A stretch of 64,000 nt of DNA, taken from assembly GCA_031277535.1 (NCBI GenBank), contig JAITMD010000019.1:186001-250000 (forward strand), read 5' to 3'. This document shows, one piece after another, positions 43,499 to 50,716 of this stretch (positions within the stretch are counted from its first letter, which is position 1; every line of letters starts with the position of its first letter). A program made the translations under genes and the position numbers. Below the pieces are notes generated by a model. That model made no database searches. It was not told where the DNA came from and saw only the letters and a list, made by a program, of their open reading frames with translations. Source of the DNA: Flavobacteriaceae bacterium (GTDB lineage Bacteria; Bacteroidota; Bacteroidia; Flavobacteriales; Flavobacteriaceae).

Positions 43499-43640
43499 CA
43501 ACTTACTATTGTTTGTCTTTCCAATTTTATAAATGATATCTGATGTAAGCAGATAAAATAATTTATTGAATCGGTAGAGTGATTCTTTGTAGGTGTAAGA
43601 AGTAGAGTATTCTTGAATAAGACAAACAATAGATAAGTTG
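43499..43640. repeat. Long inverted repeat in the operon leader
   Basis: Left arm CAACTTACTATTGTTTGTCT(T) at 43499-43519; right arm AAGACAAACAATAGATAAGT(TG) at 43619-43640, complementary along 21 bp with one bulged base. The 99 bases between are not self-similar. Could be a leader RNA structure or a very short insertion element (MITE). Confidence 0.82.
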
Positions 43641-43702
43641 TAATGTTCAGTGTAGAAGTAACATTTGTGGATGTAAAGTAGAATTTTAATCGATATATAA
43701 TT

Positions 43703-44116
43703 ATGAAACATCGTTATGTGTTATTCGCACTTTTAGTTACAAACTTTTGTTTTAGTCAAACTTTTGATGATGCTTTAGCAAAAGCGTCAAAAGAAGATAA
43801 GAATATTATTTTGGTTTTTGCTGGTTCTGACTGGTGTGCGCCTTGTATAAAGTTGGATAAAGAAGTTTTTCAGACAGAAGTTTTTCAGAAGGAAAAAGCT
43901 AATTGGGTGATGTATAAAGCAGATTTTTTAAAGAAATCGAAATTACCTGTAGAGGTTAAAAACGAGAATAGCAAGTTAGCTGATACTTATAACAAAGAAG
44001 GATATTTCCCTTTAGTTGTTTTATTGGATTCTAAAGGAAAAGTTTTGGGAAAGACAGGTTATATGAAAGCAACGCCAATGGAATACATTAAGAAACTATA
44101 TTCTTTTATTAAATAA
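43703..44116 (+). CDS. Periplasmic thioredoxin-like protein (CAPC)
   Basis: A 137-residue protein with signal peptide MKHRYVLFALLVTNFCFSQ and a thioredoxin fold: IILVFAGSDWCAPCIKLDKEVF with the CxxC at 45-48, and YFPLVVLLDSKGKVLGKTGY (cis-Pro region). It would act as a thiol reductant or isomerase outside the cytoplasm. First gene of an operon with ApbE, DUF4266 and DUF3570, so it may serve the cysteine pair of the small DUF4266 lipoprotein; that partnership is inferred from gene order. Confidence 0.88.
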   Translation: MKHRYVLFALLVTNFCFSQTFDDALAKASKEDKNIILVFAGSDWCAPCIKLDKEVFQTEVFQKEKANWVMYKADFLKKSKLPVEVKNENSKLADTYNKEGYFPLVVLLDSKGKVLGKTGYMKATPMEYIKKLYSFIK

Positions 44117-44157
44117 ATACTTAGTAAGATTTCTTATTTCTGCTCATTATTACAACT

Positions 44158-45087
44158 ATGTTATCAATTTTTAAAAGAGAGTTTTCTCTTATGGGATGTC
44201 GTTTTGATATTACCCTCGTTTCAAAAAATAAACAAGAAGCCAATAACCTCATAGATGAAGCTATAGAAGAAATGAGGCGTATCGAGTATTTGTTATCCGA
44301 ATGGAAAATAGATACTCCTGTTTCATTAGTGAATAAAAATGCAGGTTTGTCTCCAGTAAAAGTTCCTTTAGAATTGCTTCAAATTACTAATAGAGCCTTG
44401 CAGTTTTCTAAAATGACAGAAGGTGCTTTTGACATTACTATGGCTGGTTTAAATCATATTTGGAAGTATGACGGAAGTATGAAAAAAATGCCATCTAAGA
44501 CTGAATTACAAGTGGCTATTAGGTATGTTGGTTACAAGAATATTTGTATAGAACAAGATAAAAGAACCATTTTTCTTGCTCAAAAAGGAATGAGGATTGG
44601 ATTTGGATCTATAGGTAAAGCCTATGCTGCTGATTGTGCAAAAGAGCTTTTAGTGAAAAAAGGTGTTACAGCAGGTATTGTAAATGCTTCTGGAGATATG
44701 GCCATATGGGGAAAACAACCAGATGGAACTCCTTGGACAGTGGGTATTATTAATCCGTTGAATAAAGAAAAATTGTTTGCAAAGTTTCCTGTGCATAATG
44801 GAGCAGTAGTGACATCAGGAACCTATGAAAAGTATACTGTAATAAATGGTAAAAAATACTCACACATTATTGATCCACGCACAGGCATGCCTACTGCAGA
44901 AATAGCGAGTGTAACTGTCTTTGCTCCAACTGCAGAATTAGCTAATGGCTTGTCAACTTCTATAGTAATAATGGGAATAGAGGTAGGGTTACACTTTATC
45001 AATCAAATCAGAGGAGTAAGCTGTGTGATTGTAGATAATAATGCAAAAATATTTACTTCAAATAATATTAAAATAGATAAGATTTAA
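44158..45087 (+). CDS. apbE: FAD:protein FMN transferase
   Basis: A 309-residue ApbE-family enzyme. Motifs: LMGCRFDITLV (N-term), IGFGSIGKAYAADCAKELL (FAD-binding), GIVNASGDMAIWG, PDGTPWTVGIINP and YSHIIDPRTGMPT. It transfers FMN from FAD to a Thr/Ser of target proteins using Mg2+. There is no obvious signal peptide, so either the enzyme works in the cytoplasm or its export signal is atypical. No flavinylation target motif was seen in its neighbours. The stop is 1 base before the DUF4266 start. Confidence 0.93.
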   Translation: MLSIFKREFSLMGCRFDITLVSKNKQEANNLIDEAIEEMRRIEYLLSEWKIDTPVSLVNKNAGLSPVKVPLELLQITNRALQFSKMTEGAFDITMAGLNHIWKYDGSMKKMPSKTELQVAIRYVGYKNICIEQDKRTIFLAQKGMRIGFGSIGKAYAADCAKELLVKKGVTAGIVNASGDMAIWGKQPDGTPWTVGIINPLNKEKLFAKFPVHNGAVVTSGTYEKYTVINGKKYSHIIDPRTGMPTAEIASVTVFAPTAELANGLSTSIVIMGIEVGLHFINQIRGVSCVIVDNNAKIFTSNNIKIDKI

Positions 45088-45088
45088 A

Positions 45089-45298
45089 ATGAAAAAACTA
45101 ATTTTTTTAGGAAGTTTTATTGTTTTAACTACCTCTTGCCAAACTGTCAAGGAGTATGAAAAACAGTATATAAACGATCCTGATATGACATTAAGTGCTC
45201 GATCAAGTGAAAGGTACGAAACCAATTTTCAAGTATATAGAGAAGGAGCTTCTGGAGCAAATGGTGGAAAAACTGGTGGAGGGTGTGGCTGTAATTAA
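45089..45298 (+). CDS. DUF4266 small lipoprotein with GGGCGCN tail
   Basis: A 69-residue lipoprotein: signal MKKLIFLGSFIVLTTSC (lipobox TTSC), then VKEYEKQYINDPDMTLSARS and YREGASGANGG, ending in the glycine-rich CGC tail GGGCGCN. The family is found across Bacteroidetes and Proteobacteria together with ApbE and DUF3570. The role is unknown; the C-terminal Cys pair could carry metal or be a redox site for the thioredoxin-like neighbour. It starts 1 base after apbE and is 12 bases before DUF3570, so it is firmly in the operon. Confidence 0.88.
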   Translation: MKKLIFLGSFIVLTTSCQTVKEYEKQYINDPDMTLSARSSERYETNFQVYREGASGANGGKTGGGCGCN

Positions 45299-45310
45299 AA
45301 TAGAGTAACA

Positions 45311-46777
45311 ATGAAAAAAAGAATAATTACATTAATGTCTCTTACTTGTGTATCTGGATTGTTGTCAGCACAAGAAAATGTAGGTCAATGGCAACAACCA
45401 ACGCCAACTTATAAAAAGAAAGTTTTAGAAACAACTGAAATAGATTTCTTAGGAAGTTATTATGATCAAAAAGGACGACATTCTGCTGTTAATGGGGGAA
45501 TTGGTACTGAAGAATTAGATAATTATGCTGGAAATTTGGTTGTTTCTATACCTGTTAGTTTTGATGGAGTACTATCATTTGACGTAGGTTTTTCTGCATA
45601 TACATCAGCTTCCTCAAGTAATATTAACCCTTTTATGAGTAGACAAATTACTCAAACAAATTCAACAGGTGCTTCGACAGGAACAACAGGAGTAGAAAGT
45701 ACGAAAACACTACAGTATGGTAGTCCTTGGTATGCATCTACAGGACCTTCTCAAAAAGATGTATTATATAATTTAGGGGCAAATTATAGCCACAGTTCTG
45801 ATGATAGAAATACAATTGTAACTGTAAATGCTAATGTAGCAAAAGAGTTTGACTATGAATCTATTGGATTTGGAGTTGGTATAGCTAAATTGTTTAATGA
45901 GAAAAATACTGAAGTAAGTGCTAAAGTAAATGCGTATTTTGATAAATGGAAACCTTTTTACCCTACAGAATTAGATGAATATAATAGTTATGGAACAAAT
46001 TTTCAAAATGCAGGATACTTCACTAATGTAGAAATTTATGATCAAAATGGTAATGTTTCTAAAAAGTATTTACCAGATAGATTCGTTGCTTTTGATAGTT
46101 ATAATAGAAATTCATATGCTTTATCTTTATCGGCTTCCCAAATAATAACAGATAGAATGCAATTGTCTTTTTTTGCAGATATTCTTTACCAAAAAGGTCT
46201 TTTATCAACACCTTATCATCGTATTTATTTTTCTGATAAACCCAATTATTATATTGGAACTCCTAACTATATCCCTATTTACGATTCTCCTCAAAATAGA
46301 GAAGTATATCGTTTAGCGGATGATGTAGAACGTTTGCCAGATACTCGTTTTAAACTACCAATAGGAATGAGATTAAATTATTATGTGAATAATTGGTTGA
46401 CAGTGCGTAGTTATTATCGTTTTTATACAGATGATTGGGAATTGAGATCTCATACTATTAATTTAGAATTTCCAATGAAAGTATCAGAACGAGTGACCTT
46501 ATTTCCTATGTACCGTTTTTATACACAGAGTCAGACGAAATACTTTTCACCCTTTAGTCAACATTCTTCAATACAAAAATACTATACTTCTGATTATGAT
46601 TTGTCTTCTTTTGATAGTCATCAATATGGAGGAGGGATGATTTATAATAACCCATTTAATAAGGCTACTATTCTCGGGTTAGCATTGAAAAGTTTTGAGT
46701 TAAGGTATAATTATTATGACAGAAATGATGGTCTAAGTGCTAACATAGTCAGCTTTGGATTAAAATTAGTACAATAA
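45311..46777 (+). CDS. DUF3570 outer membrane beta-barrel protein
   Basis: A 488-residue protein with signal peptide MKKRIITLMSLTCVSGLLSA. The body is made of amphipathic strands (NLVVSIPVSFDGVLSFDVGFSAY; LGANYSHSSDDRNTIVTVNAN; YALSLSASQIITDRMQLSFF) and ends as FGLKLVQ, typical of barrels. DUF3570 proteins occur next to ApbE and DUF4266 proteins. Probably an outer membrane channel or receptor; the cargo is unknown. Confidence 0.86.
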   Translation: MKKRIITLMSLTCVSGLLSAQENVGQWQQPTPTYKKKVLETTEIDFLGSYYDQKGRHSAVNGGIGTEELDNYAGNLVVSIPVSFDGVLSFDVGFSAYTSASSSNINPFMSRQITQTNSTGASTGTTGVESTKTLQYGSPWYASTGPSQKDVLYNLGANYSHSSDDRNTIVTVNANVAKEFDYESIGFGVGIAKLFNEKNTEVSAKVNAYFDKWKPFYPTELDEYNSYGTNFQNAGYFTNVEIYDQNGNVSKKYLPDRFVAFDSYNRNSYALSLSASQIITDRMQLSFFADILYQKGLLSTPYHRIYFSDKPNYYIGTPNYIPIYDSPQNREVYRLADDVERLPDTRFKLPIGMRLNYYVNNWLTVRSYYRFYTDDWELRSHTINLEFPMKVSERVTLFPMYRFYTQSQTKYFSPFSQHSSIQKYYTSDYDLSSFDSHQYGGGMIYNNPFNKATILGLALKSFELRYNYYDRNDGLSANIVSFGLKLVQ

Positions 46778-46788
46778 ATTTAGAAGAA

Positions 46789-47325
46789 ATGAAAAAAATA
46801 GGAACCTTATTTATGGCATCTCTGTTCTTGTGTTTAGGGGGATGTAATAAAAATGATGATTCTCGAGATACTCCAAAAGATGATATTATGGGAATTTGGA
46901 GACTAATGGAACGAATAGAAAATGATAAGTTTGTTTCTTTAGGGATTTGTGAACTGAAAGAAGTGTATATGTTTGGTCCAGAACAATATTCTCACGAAAC
47001 TTTTCGTCAAGATACAGGAAAATATAAGTCATATCAGAACAAAGAATTTTTAGAAAGAACAACAAGTAAGAAAGTTATTTTGGGCAGTGATGATGATTAC
47101 TATACAGAAATAGATAATACGATTAGGTGTAAATCTGATGGGGTTACTATTGGCACTTGGTCAAAAGTTGGTACTAATGATTACCAACTTAAAGAAACTA
47201 ATGCAGCTGGAACAAAGAAATATCCTATCTATTTTAGTGCGGATAAGAAAAAGCTCTATTTAGAGAAGGAAACTTATTTTGGTGGACGCGTATCAACCAG
47301 TTTATATGTATTTAAAAGACAGTAG
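46789..47325 (+). CDS. Lipocalin-like lipoprotein
   Basis: A 178-residue lipoprotein: signal MKKIGTLFMASLFLCLGGC, then MGIWRLMERIENDKF..., a GxW start, and barrel-like strands through KKYPIYFSADKKKLYLEKETYFGG. This matches the lipocalin-like fold family common in Flavobacteriia, usually called lipocalin family protein. It is 11 bases after the DUF3570 gene and is ended by a strong terminator, so it closes the operon. Ligand unknown. Confidence 0.75.
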   Translation: MKKIGTLFMASLFLCLGGCNKNDDSRDTPKDDIMGIWRLMERIENDKFVSLGICELKEVYMFGPEQYSHETFRQDTGKYKSYQNKEFLERTTSKKVILGSDDDYYTEIDNTIRCKSDGVTIGTWSKVGTNDYQLKETNAAGTKKYPIYFSADKKKLYLEKETYFGGRVSTSLYVFKRQ

Positions 47326-47352
47326 AGTAATAAACAATTGCTTGATGTGCAG

Positions 47353-47397
47353 AACACCCCTAAAAGTTTAAACGTACTTTTAGGGGTGTTTTTTTAT
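47353..47397 (+). terminator. Terminator of the thioredoxin-ApbE operon
   Basis: Arms AACACCCCTAAAAGT and ACTTTTAGGGGTGTT, followed by seven T. Confidence 0.93.
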
Positions 47398-47755
47398 ATA
47401 GATTGAAAAAGATTAAGTAATAAGGGTAATTGTAATGATTTTAGATAAATGATGTAACATCAATTGTATTATACGAAAGTTCTATAAATCAGGTTTTTGA
47501 GGTAGTATTAAGTACTTGTCTTGTATTGGATGCACAATATTATCTAAATAATATTGTAGTAAGGTGTATATACATAATCTTTATGATGTTTCTTATTGTT
47601 TTAGAAAATGTATTATTATAAAATGAATAGAAGTGGAAGGAATTTTTCTTTATACTATCTCATAAAAAAGCATAGCCTCAGCTAAAAATAACTGAGGCTA
47701 TATTGGGAATATACCTATATGTTTATGCATAATTGGAATATTCGTATGGATGAAC
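47398..47755. other. 358-base region between convergent units
   Basis: AT-rich. It holds the - strand terminator at 47673-47700. I see nothing else in it. Confidence 0.6.
47673..47700 (-). terminator. Terminator of the - strand lipoprotein gene
   Basis: Arms TAGCCTCAG and CTGAGGCTA with loop CTAAAAATAA-like; on the - strand a T-rich tract follows. Confidence 0.78.
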
Positions 47756-48793
47756 TTATTTTCTTCTTAGAATAATTTTAGTACTATTGTTAGATGAAAT
47801 ACTTCCTAAATATAATGTTCCTTTTATCTCGTTACTATTATAGTTAGAAACTCTAAAGTAATATATAATACTTGACTTTTTGCCAGTCATAAGTAAAGTG
47901 CTTGAGTCGTGAAGTTCATAGTAACGCATATCATCAAGCATTAAGAAAACAGGATTGTATTTCCCCATGTTTTTGGCTTCAGCCTCCATCTTATCGCCCT
48001 TGAACTTCATTTTTAATGAGTAGTCAGAGTTGTTTTCTTCATACCCTCTCCATTCACCATAAAACATAGATAAATTGATAGTTGCTGTTTCATCATCGTC
48101 ATCATCACCTCCTGTATTTCCACCTTCTTCTCCCTCTGTGTCTTTTAATCGTTCTAATTGACCTTTTTGACCTTTTTGGAAAATTCCTTTAGTAATTATT
48201 TCTACATTTAATAAGTTAGGAGTATAGTCTGATATGTTGATAATACCATAATCTTCATCTTTTGTATCACCATCAATAGCAGTCATTTGTACTCTATTAC
48301 CTTGTACCAGGTATTTACCCTTAGTGACTTTTCCTGCTTGTGTAAAACTAAAGGTCATATCTTCTTTAAAATCAAAAATACTTTCAATTGAAGAAGGTGA
48401 AAACTTCCATTTTCCAGTTACTACTGCATTTACTGCATCTTTTTCAATAAAGCGAATTTCTATGGTATTACTGGTTTTATAGCCTGCTTTTTGTGCATAT
48501 ATTTTAAAGGTAGCAGCTGTTTTAGAAGAAAACGTTTTTGCAGGTAAACTTTGTTCGTTGATATATAGTTTGGCATCTTCGATTCTGTTTCCCTTATCGT
48601 CAATTACTATAAAACTGATTTCTTCATTAATAAAAGCATTATTCGTATTAGCTGATAATTTTAGTATAGGAAGTTTTGTGGTTGGGATATTTTCAGGAGC
48701 AATAATATTGTCATCTCCTTTGCTACAACTGCTTACTAATAATAGAAGAAATAAGATAAGTACATGAAATAGTCTTAATTTTTTGCAATTCAT
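47756..48793 (-). CDS. Lipoprotein with Ig-like and lipocalin-like parts
   Basis: About 345 residues from the ATG at 48793, giving signal MNCKKLRLFHVLILFLLLLVSSC; an in-frame ATG 30 bases upstream is less likely since it would put 10 polar residues before the signal. Residues about 40-115 form an Ig-like sandwich (AFINEEISFIVIDDKGNRIE), about 120-205 a lipocalin-like set of strands (VTGKWKFSPSSIESIFDF), then an acidic linker (GGDDDDDE) and a second such set (FYGEWRGYEENNSDYSLKM). Function unknown. Monocistronic. Confidence 0.75.
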   Translation of the reverse strand: MNCKKLRLFHVLILFLLLLVSSCSKGDDNIIAPENIPTTKLPILKLSANTNNAFINEEISFIVIDDKGNRIEDAKLYINEQSLPAKTFSSKTAATFKIYAQKAGYKTSNTIEIRFIEKDAVNAVVTGKWKFSPSSIESIFDFKEDMTFSFTQAGKVTKGKYLVQGNRVQMTAIDGDTKDEDYGIINISDYTPNLLNVEIITKGIFQKGQKGQLERLKDTEGEEGGNTGGDDDDDETATINLSMFYGEWRGYEENNSDYSLKMKFKGDKMEAEAKNMGKYNPVFLMLDDMRYYELHDSSTLLMTGKKSSIIYYFRVSNYNSNEIKGTLYLGSISSNNSTKIILRRK

Positions 48794-49019
48794 AATGTGT
48801 GTTTTTAAATGATTTGTCAGCAAAAGTAATAATTATTACATTATTAAGATTGATTATAAATAAAATAAAATGGAAAATAATTGAATTGAAATACATTAAT
48901 GTTTATTATTAGTTGATTTTTAAGTGTTTATTATTATTTTTACGAGTTGATTTAGTTCTTTAATTATAAAGAAAATCAGGAATATTATTTTTATTTATTC
49001 TAATATAATCAAAAGATTT

Positions 49020-49557
49020 CCTCGAGGTTCTGCCTCAGAGTAGAAAAGTAAAGATTAGTATATTTGTTTGATGAGTGAATATATATTCAAACAACATAAT
49101 AAAAGCTTGCTACTTTATCATTTTGTTTGTCCTATAAAATATCGTAGAAATGTTTTATCAGAGGATGTCGAAATTAGTTTGGTTGAAGTCTGTACCAAGA
49201 TTTCAGAGCGTTATGAAATTAATTTTGTTGAAATCGGAGTAGATGAAAATCACGTACATTTTTTGATTCAAAGTGTACCAAAGCTTTCTGTAGAGATTAT
49301 TATTAGAACAGTGAAGAGTATCACAGCTAAAGAGATTTTTCAATTGCATCCAGAAGTGAAAAGACAGTTATGGGGAGGTGATTTTTGGACGAGTGGATAT
49401 TATGTAAATACGGTTGGTCAATATGGTAATGAGGATGTAATTAAGAAATATATTCAAAATTAGGGAGAAGAAAAGACTGTATACAAATCGTTCAACAAAA
49501 ATTAATTACTACTATCTTTTGAGTAACGCGATACTTCGAGGTACTGCCTCGGGGTAG
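49020..49557 (+). mobile_element. IS200-type insertion sequence
   Basis: One tnpA gene between two similar imperfect palindromes in direct orientation: left CTCGAGGTTCTGCCTCAGAG (49021-49040), right TTCGAGGTACTGCCTCGGGG (49535-49554), each followed by GTAG. Subterminal same-orientation hairpins and no terminal inverted repeats are features of IS200/IS605 elements, which transpose as single strands. Exact ends cannot be fixed from one copy. Repeat copy 2 starts 8 bases beyond. Confidence 0.78.
49071..49463 (+). CDS. tnpA: IS200/IS605-type transposase TnpA (Y1, HUH), amber-shortened
   Basis: 130 residues from ATG 49071 (a TTG at 49068 is also in frame). The HUH metal motif is HVHF in VDENHVHFLIQ near residue 63, and WTSGYYVNTVGQYGNEDVIK holds the nucleophilic tyrosine of the Y1 family. 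After KKYIQN the frame hits TAG at 49461-49463, exactly where members of the family normally have a Gln (YI.NQG). Reading through would add 13 residues to a TAA at 49503. So the C-terminal tail is lost, while the catalytic core is complete. Activity is uncertain. Confidence 0.85.
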   Translation: MSEYIFKQHNKSLLLYHFVCPIKYRRNVLSEDVEISLVEVCTKISERYEINFVEIGVDENHVHFLIQSVPKLSVEIIIRTVKSITAKEIFQLHPEVKRQLWGGDFWTSGYYVNTVGQYGNEDVIKKYIQN

Positions 49558-49564
49558 TTTATTG

Positions 49565-50000
49565 CATAAAAAAAGTAAAGATAAAGGAGCCATTCTACAA
49601 AGAATGGCTCTTTTTTAATTGATTGATATGTAGTGTCTTGTTAGTTTATTTTGTATTTTTGTACAGTCGTTTAAAACAAAATGAAATGTTTGTTTTCTCA
49701 ATGAAATAATGTCTTGTTTCATCAACAATATCTAATTTTTTTTGGTGTTTAATAGAAGTTTACTTTTATAAGCATATTGGTTTGAGTGAGTCCATAGCAA
49801 GTCCATTCTGACTCTATAGTAGCTCCATTAAAACAATCTGTTTAATGGAATCCCTATGGACTCTAAATATATTTTTTTTTGTGACAGTGAGATTTACACC
49901 CATGTTGTATTGATATACTGGATGCCTATCTTTAATGGCTTGGTGCAGATTTTTATAGAATAGTCAGATTTGACTTGCGATTGTTCTTGAATGTTTTTTA
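49565..50000. repeat. Long noncoding repeat, copy 2 (436 bases)
   Basis: Same orientation as 23410-23845. It includes the same terminator hairpin at its left end and the same nested inverted repeat (outer GAGTCCATAG / CTATGGACTC, inner TCCATTAAA / TTTAATGGA). Here it follows the right end of the IS200-type element. Its right end forms GTTCTTGAATGTTTTTTAAG-AAC, a small hairpin not preserved in copy 1. Confidence 0.9.
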
Positions 50001-50194
50001 AGAACAACTATAATGTGATTTTGACTTAGGTAATTAGTTTGTTTCTACCAACAAAATCATTTCATACAATTACGTGAAGTTTTTGCAAAAGTATGAATAT
50101 GTTAAGTACACATGATATTCTTTCAGTTGAAAAATAATGCAGGTGTTTTAAATGTATTTATTCTAATATACAGGTGAGATAAGAAAAAAAATAA

Positions 50195-50231
50195 CCTTGT
50201 ACATTTTCTATTATAGATAAAAAATACAAGG
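50195..50231 (-). terminator. Probable terminator of the small zinc-ribbon gene
   Basis: Arms CCTTGTA and TACAAGG with a 23-base AT loop; on the - strand an A/T-rich run (TTATTTTTTTTC) follows. Stem is short. Confidence 0.55.
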
Positions 50232-50241
50232 CTATTCTGTC

Positions 50242-50421
50242 TCAAATTCCGATGTGTAATGCGTACTCATCGTCTTCTTCTTGTAGTTCATAATCATCAG
50301 TTAGTGATAATTCTTCGTTGCAAGTGCCGCAAACGTAACTGCCTATAGAAGGCTCGAAGAAGTTGTTCTCGTGACTTTCTCCACAAGCACAAGACTCATT
50401 GTGTAATTGTTTTGATTTCAT
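50242..50421 (-). CDS. Small acidic zinc-ribbon-like protein, 59 aa
   Basis: A 59-codon frame from ATG 50421 to TGA 50242-50244. The protein has Cys pairs at residues 11/13 (SCACGE) and 31/34 (YVCGTCNEE), a CxC...CxxC set suited to a zinc ribbon, and then a strongly acidic end (DDYELQEEDDEYALHIGI). No family recognised. Its clean pairing of Cys, its terminator and a region otherwise empty of genes support it. Confidence 0.68.
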   Translation of the reverse strand: MKSKQLHNESCACGESHENNFFEPSIGSYVCGTCNEELSLTDDYELQEEDDEYALHIGI

Positions 50422-50716
50422 AGTAACTAATTTTATCCTAATTTAAAGAGAATATTTGAATAACGAAAGTTTTAGGGTGTTAAATCTTTGTAACTTTTTG
50501 TTGTTTGGTGTGTTGTGTTTGTTTATAATTAGTAAAAAGGTGTTTTTTGATAGTGAAAATTGTGTTTGTTAAGAAAAAAAGTAGTGTAGTTTACTAAAAA
50601 GAATGTATTTTTAAATCTCGTGAATATGACTTACTTTTGACATTGTGACAAACTCTTATTTTAAAGAGAGTTTGCAATAGAATTTATTATTTATCAATTT
50701 CAATACATTACATTTT
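50422..50716. other. Divergent promoter region before ettA
   Basis: AT-rich. TACTTTTG at 50632-50639 fits TAnnTTTG and could be the -7 element of ettA with a leader of about 75 bases. No -33 TTG at the normal distance. Confidence 0.45.

Larger units (their letters stand above)
42946..43702. other. Divergent control region between the porin and thioredoxin-ApbE operons
   Basis: 757 bases. Porin promoter at the left end; thioredoxin operon promoter at 43412-43444; a 142-base segment bounded by a long inverted repeat at 43499-43640. A frame of 81 codons on the - strand (43466-43711) covers that segment but is cysteine/tyrosine-rich, starts inside the thioredoxin gene and has no ribosome binding site, so I do not take it as a gene. 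Confidence 0.7.

Noticed and set aside
43466..43711. 81-codon - strand frame in the control region
   Set aside because: Starts inside the thioredoxin gene, no ribosome binding site, odd composition (many Tyr, Cys, Ile), and covers the inverted repeat.
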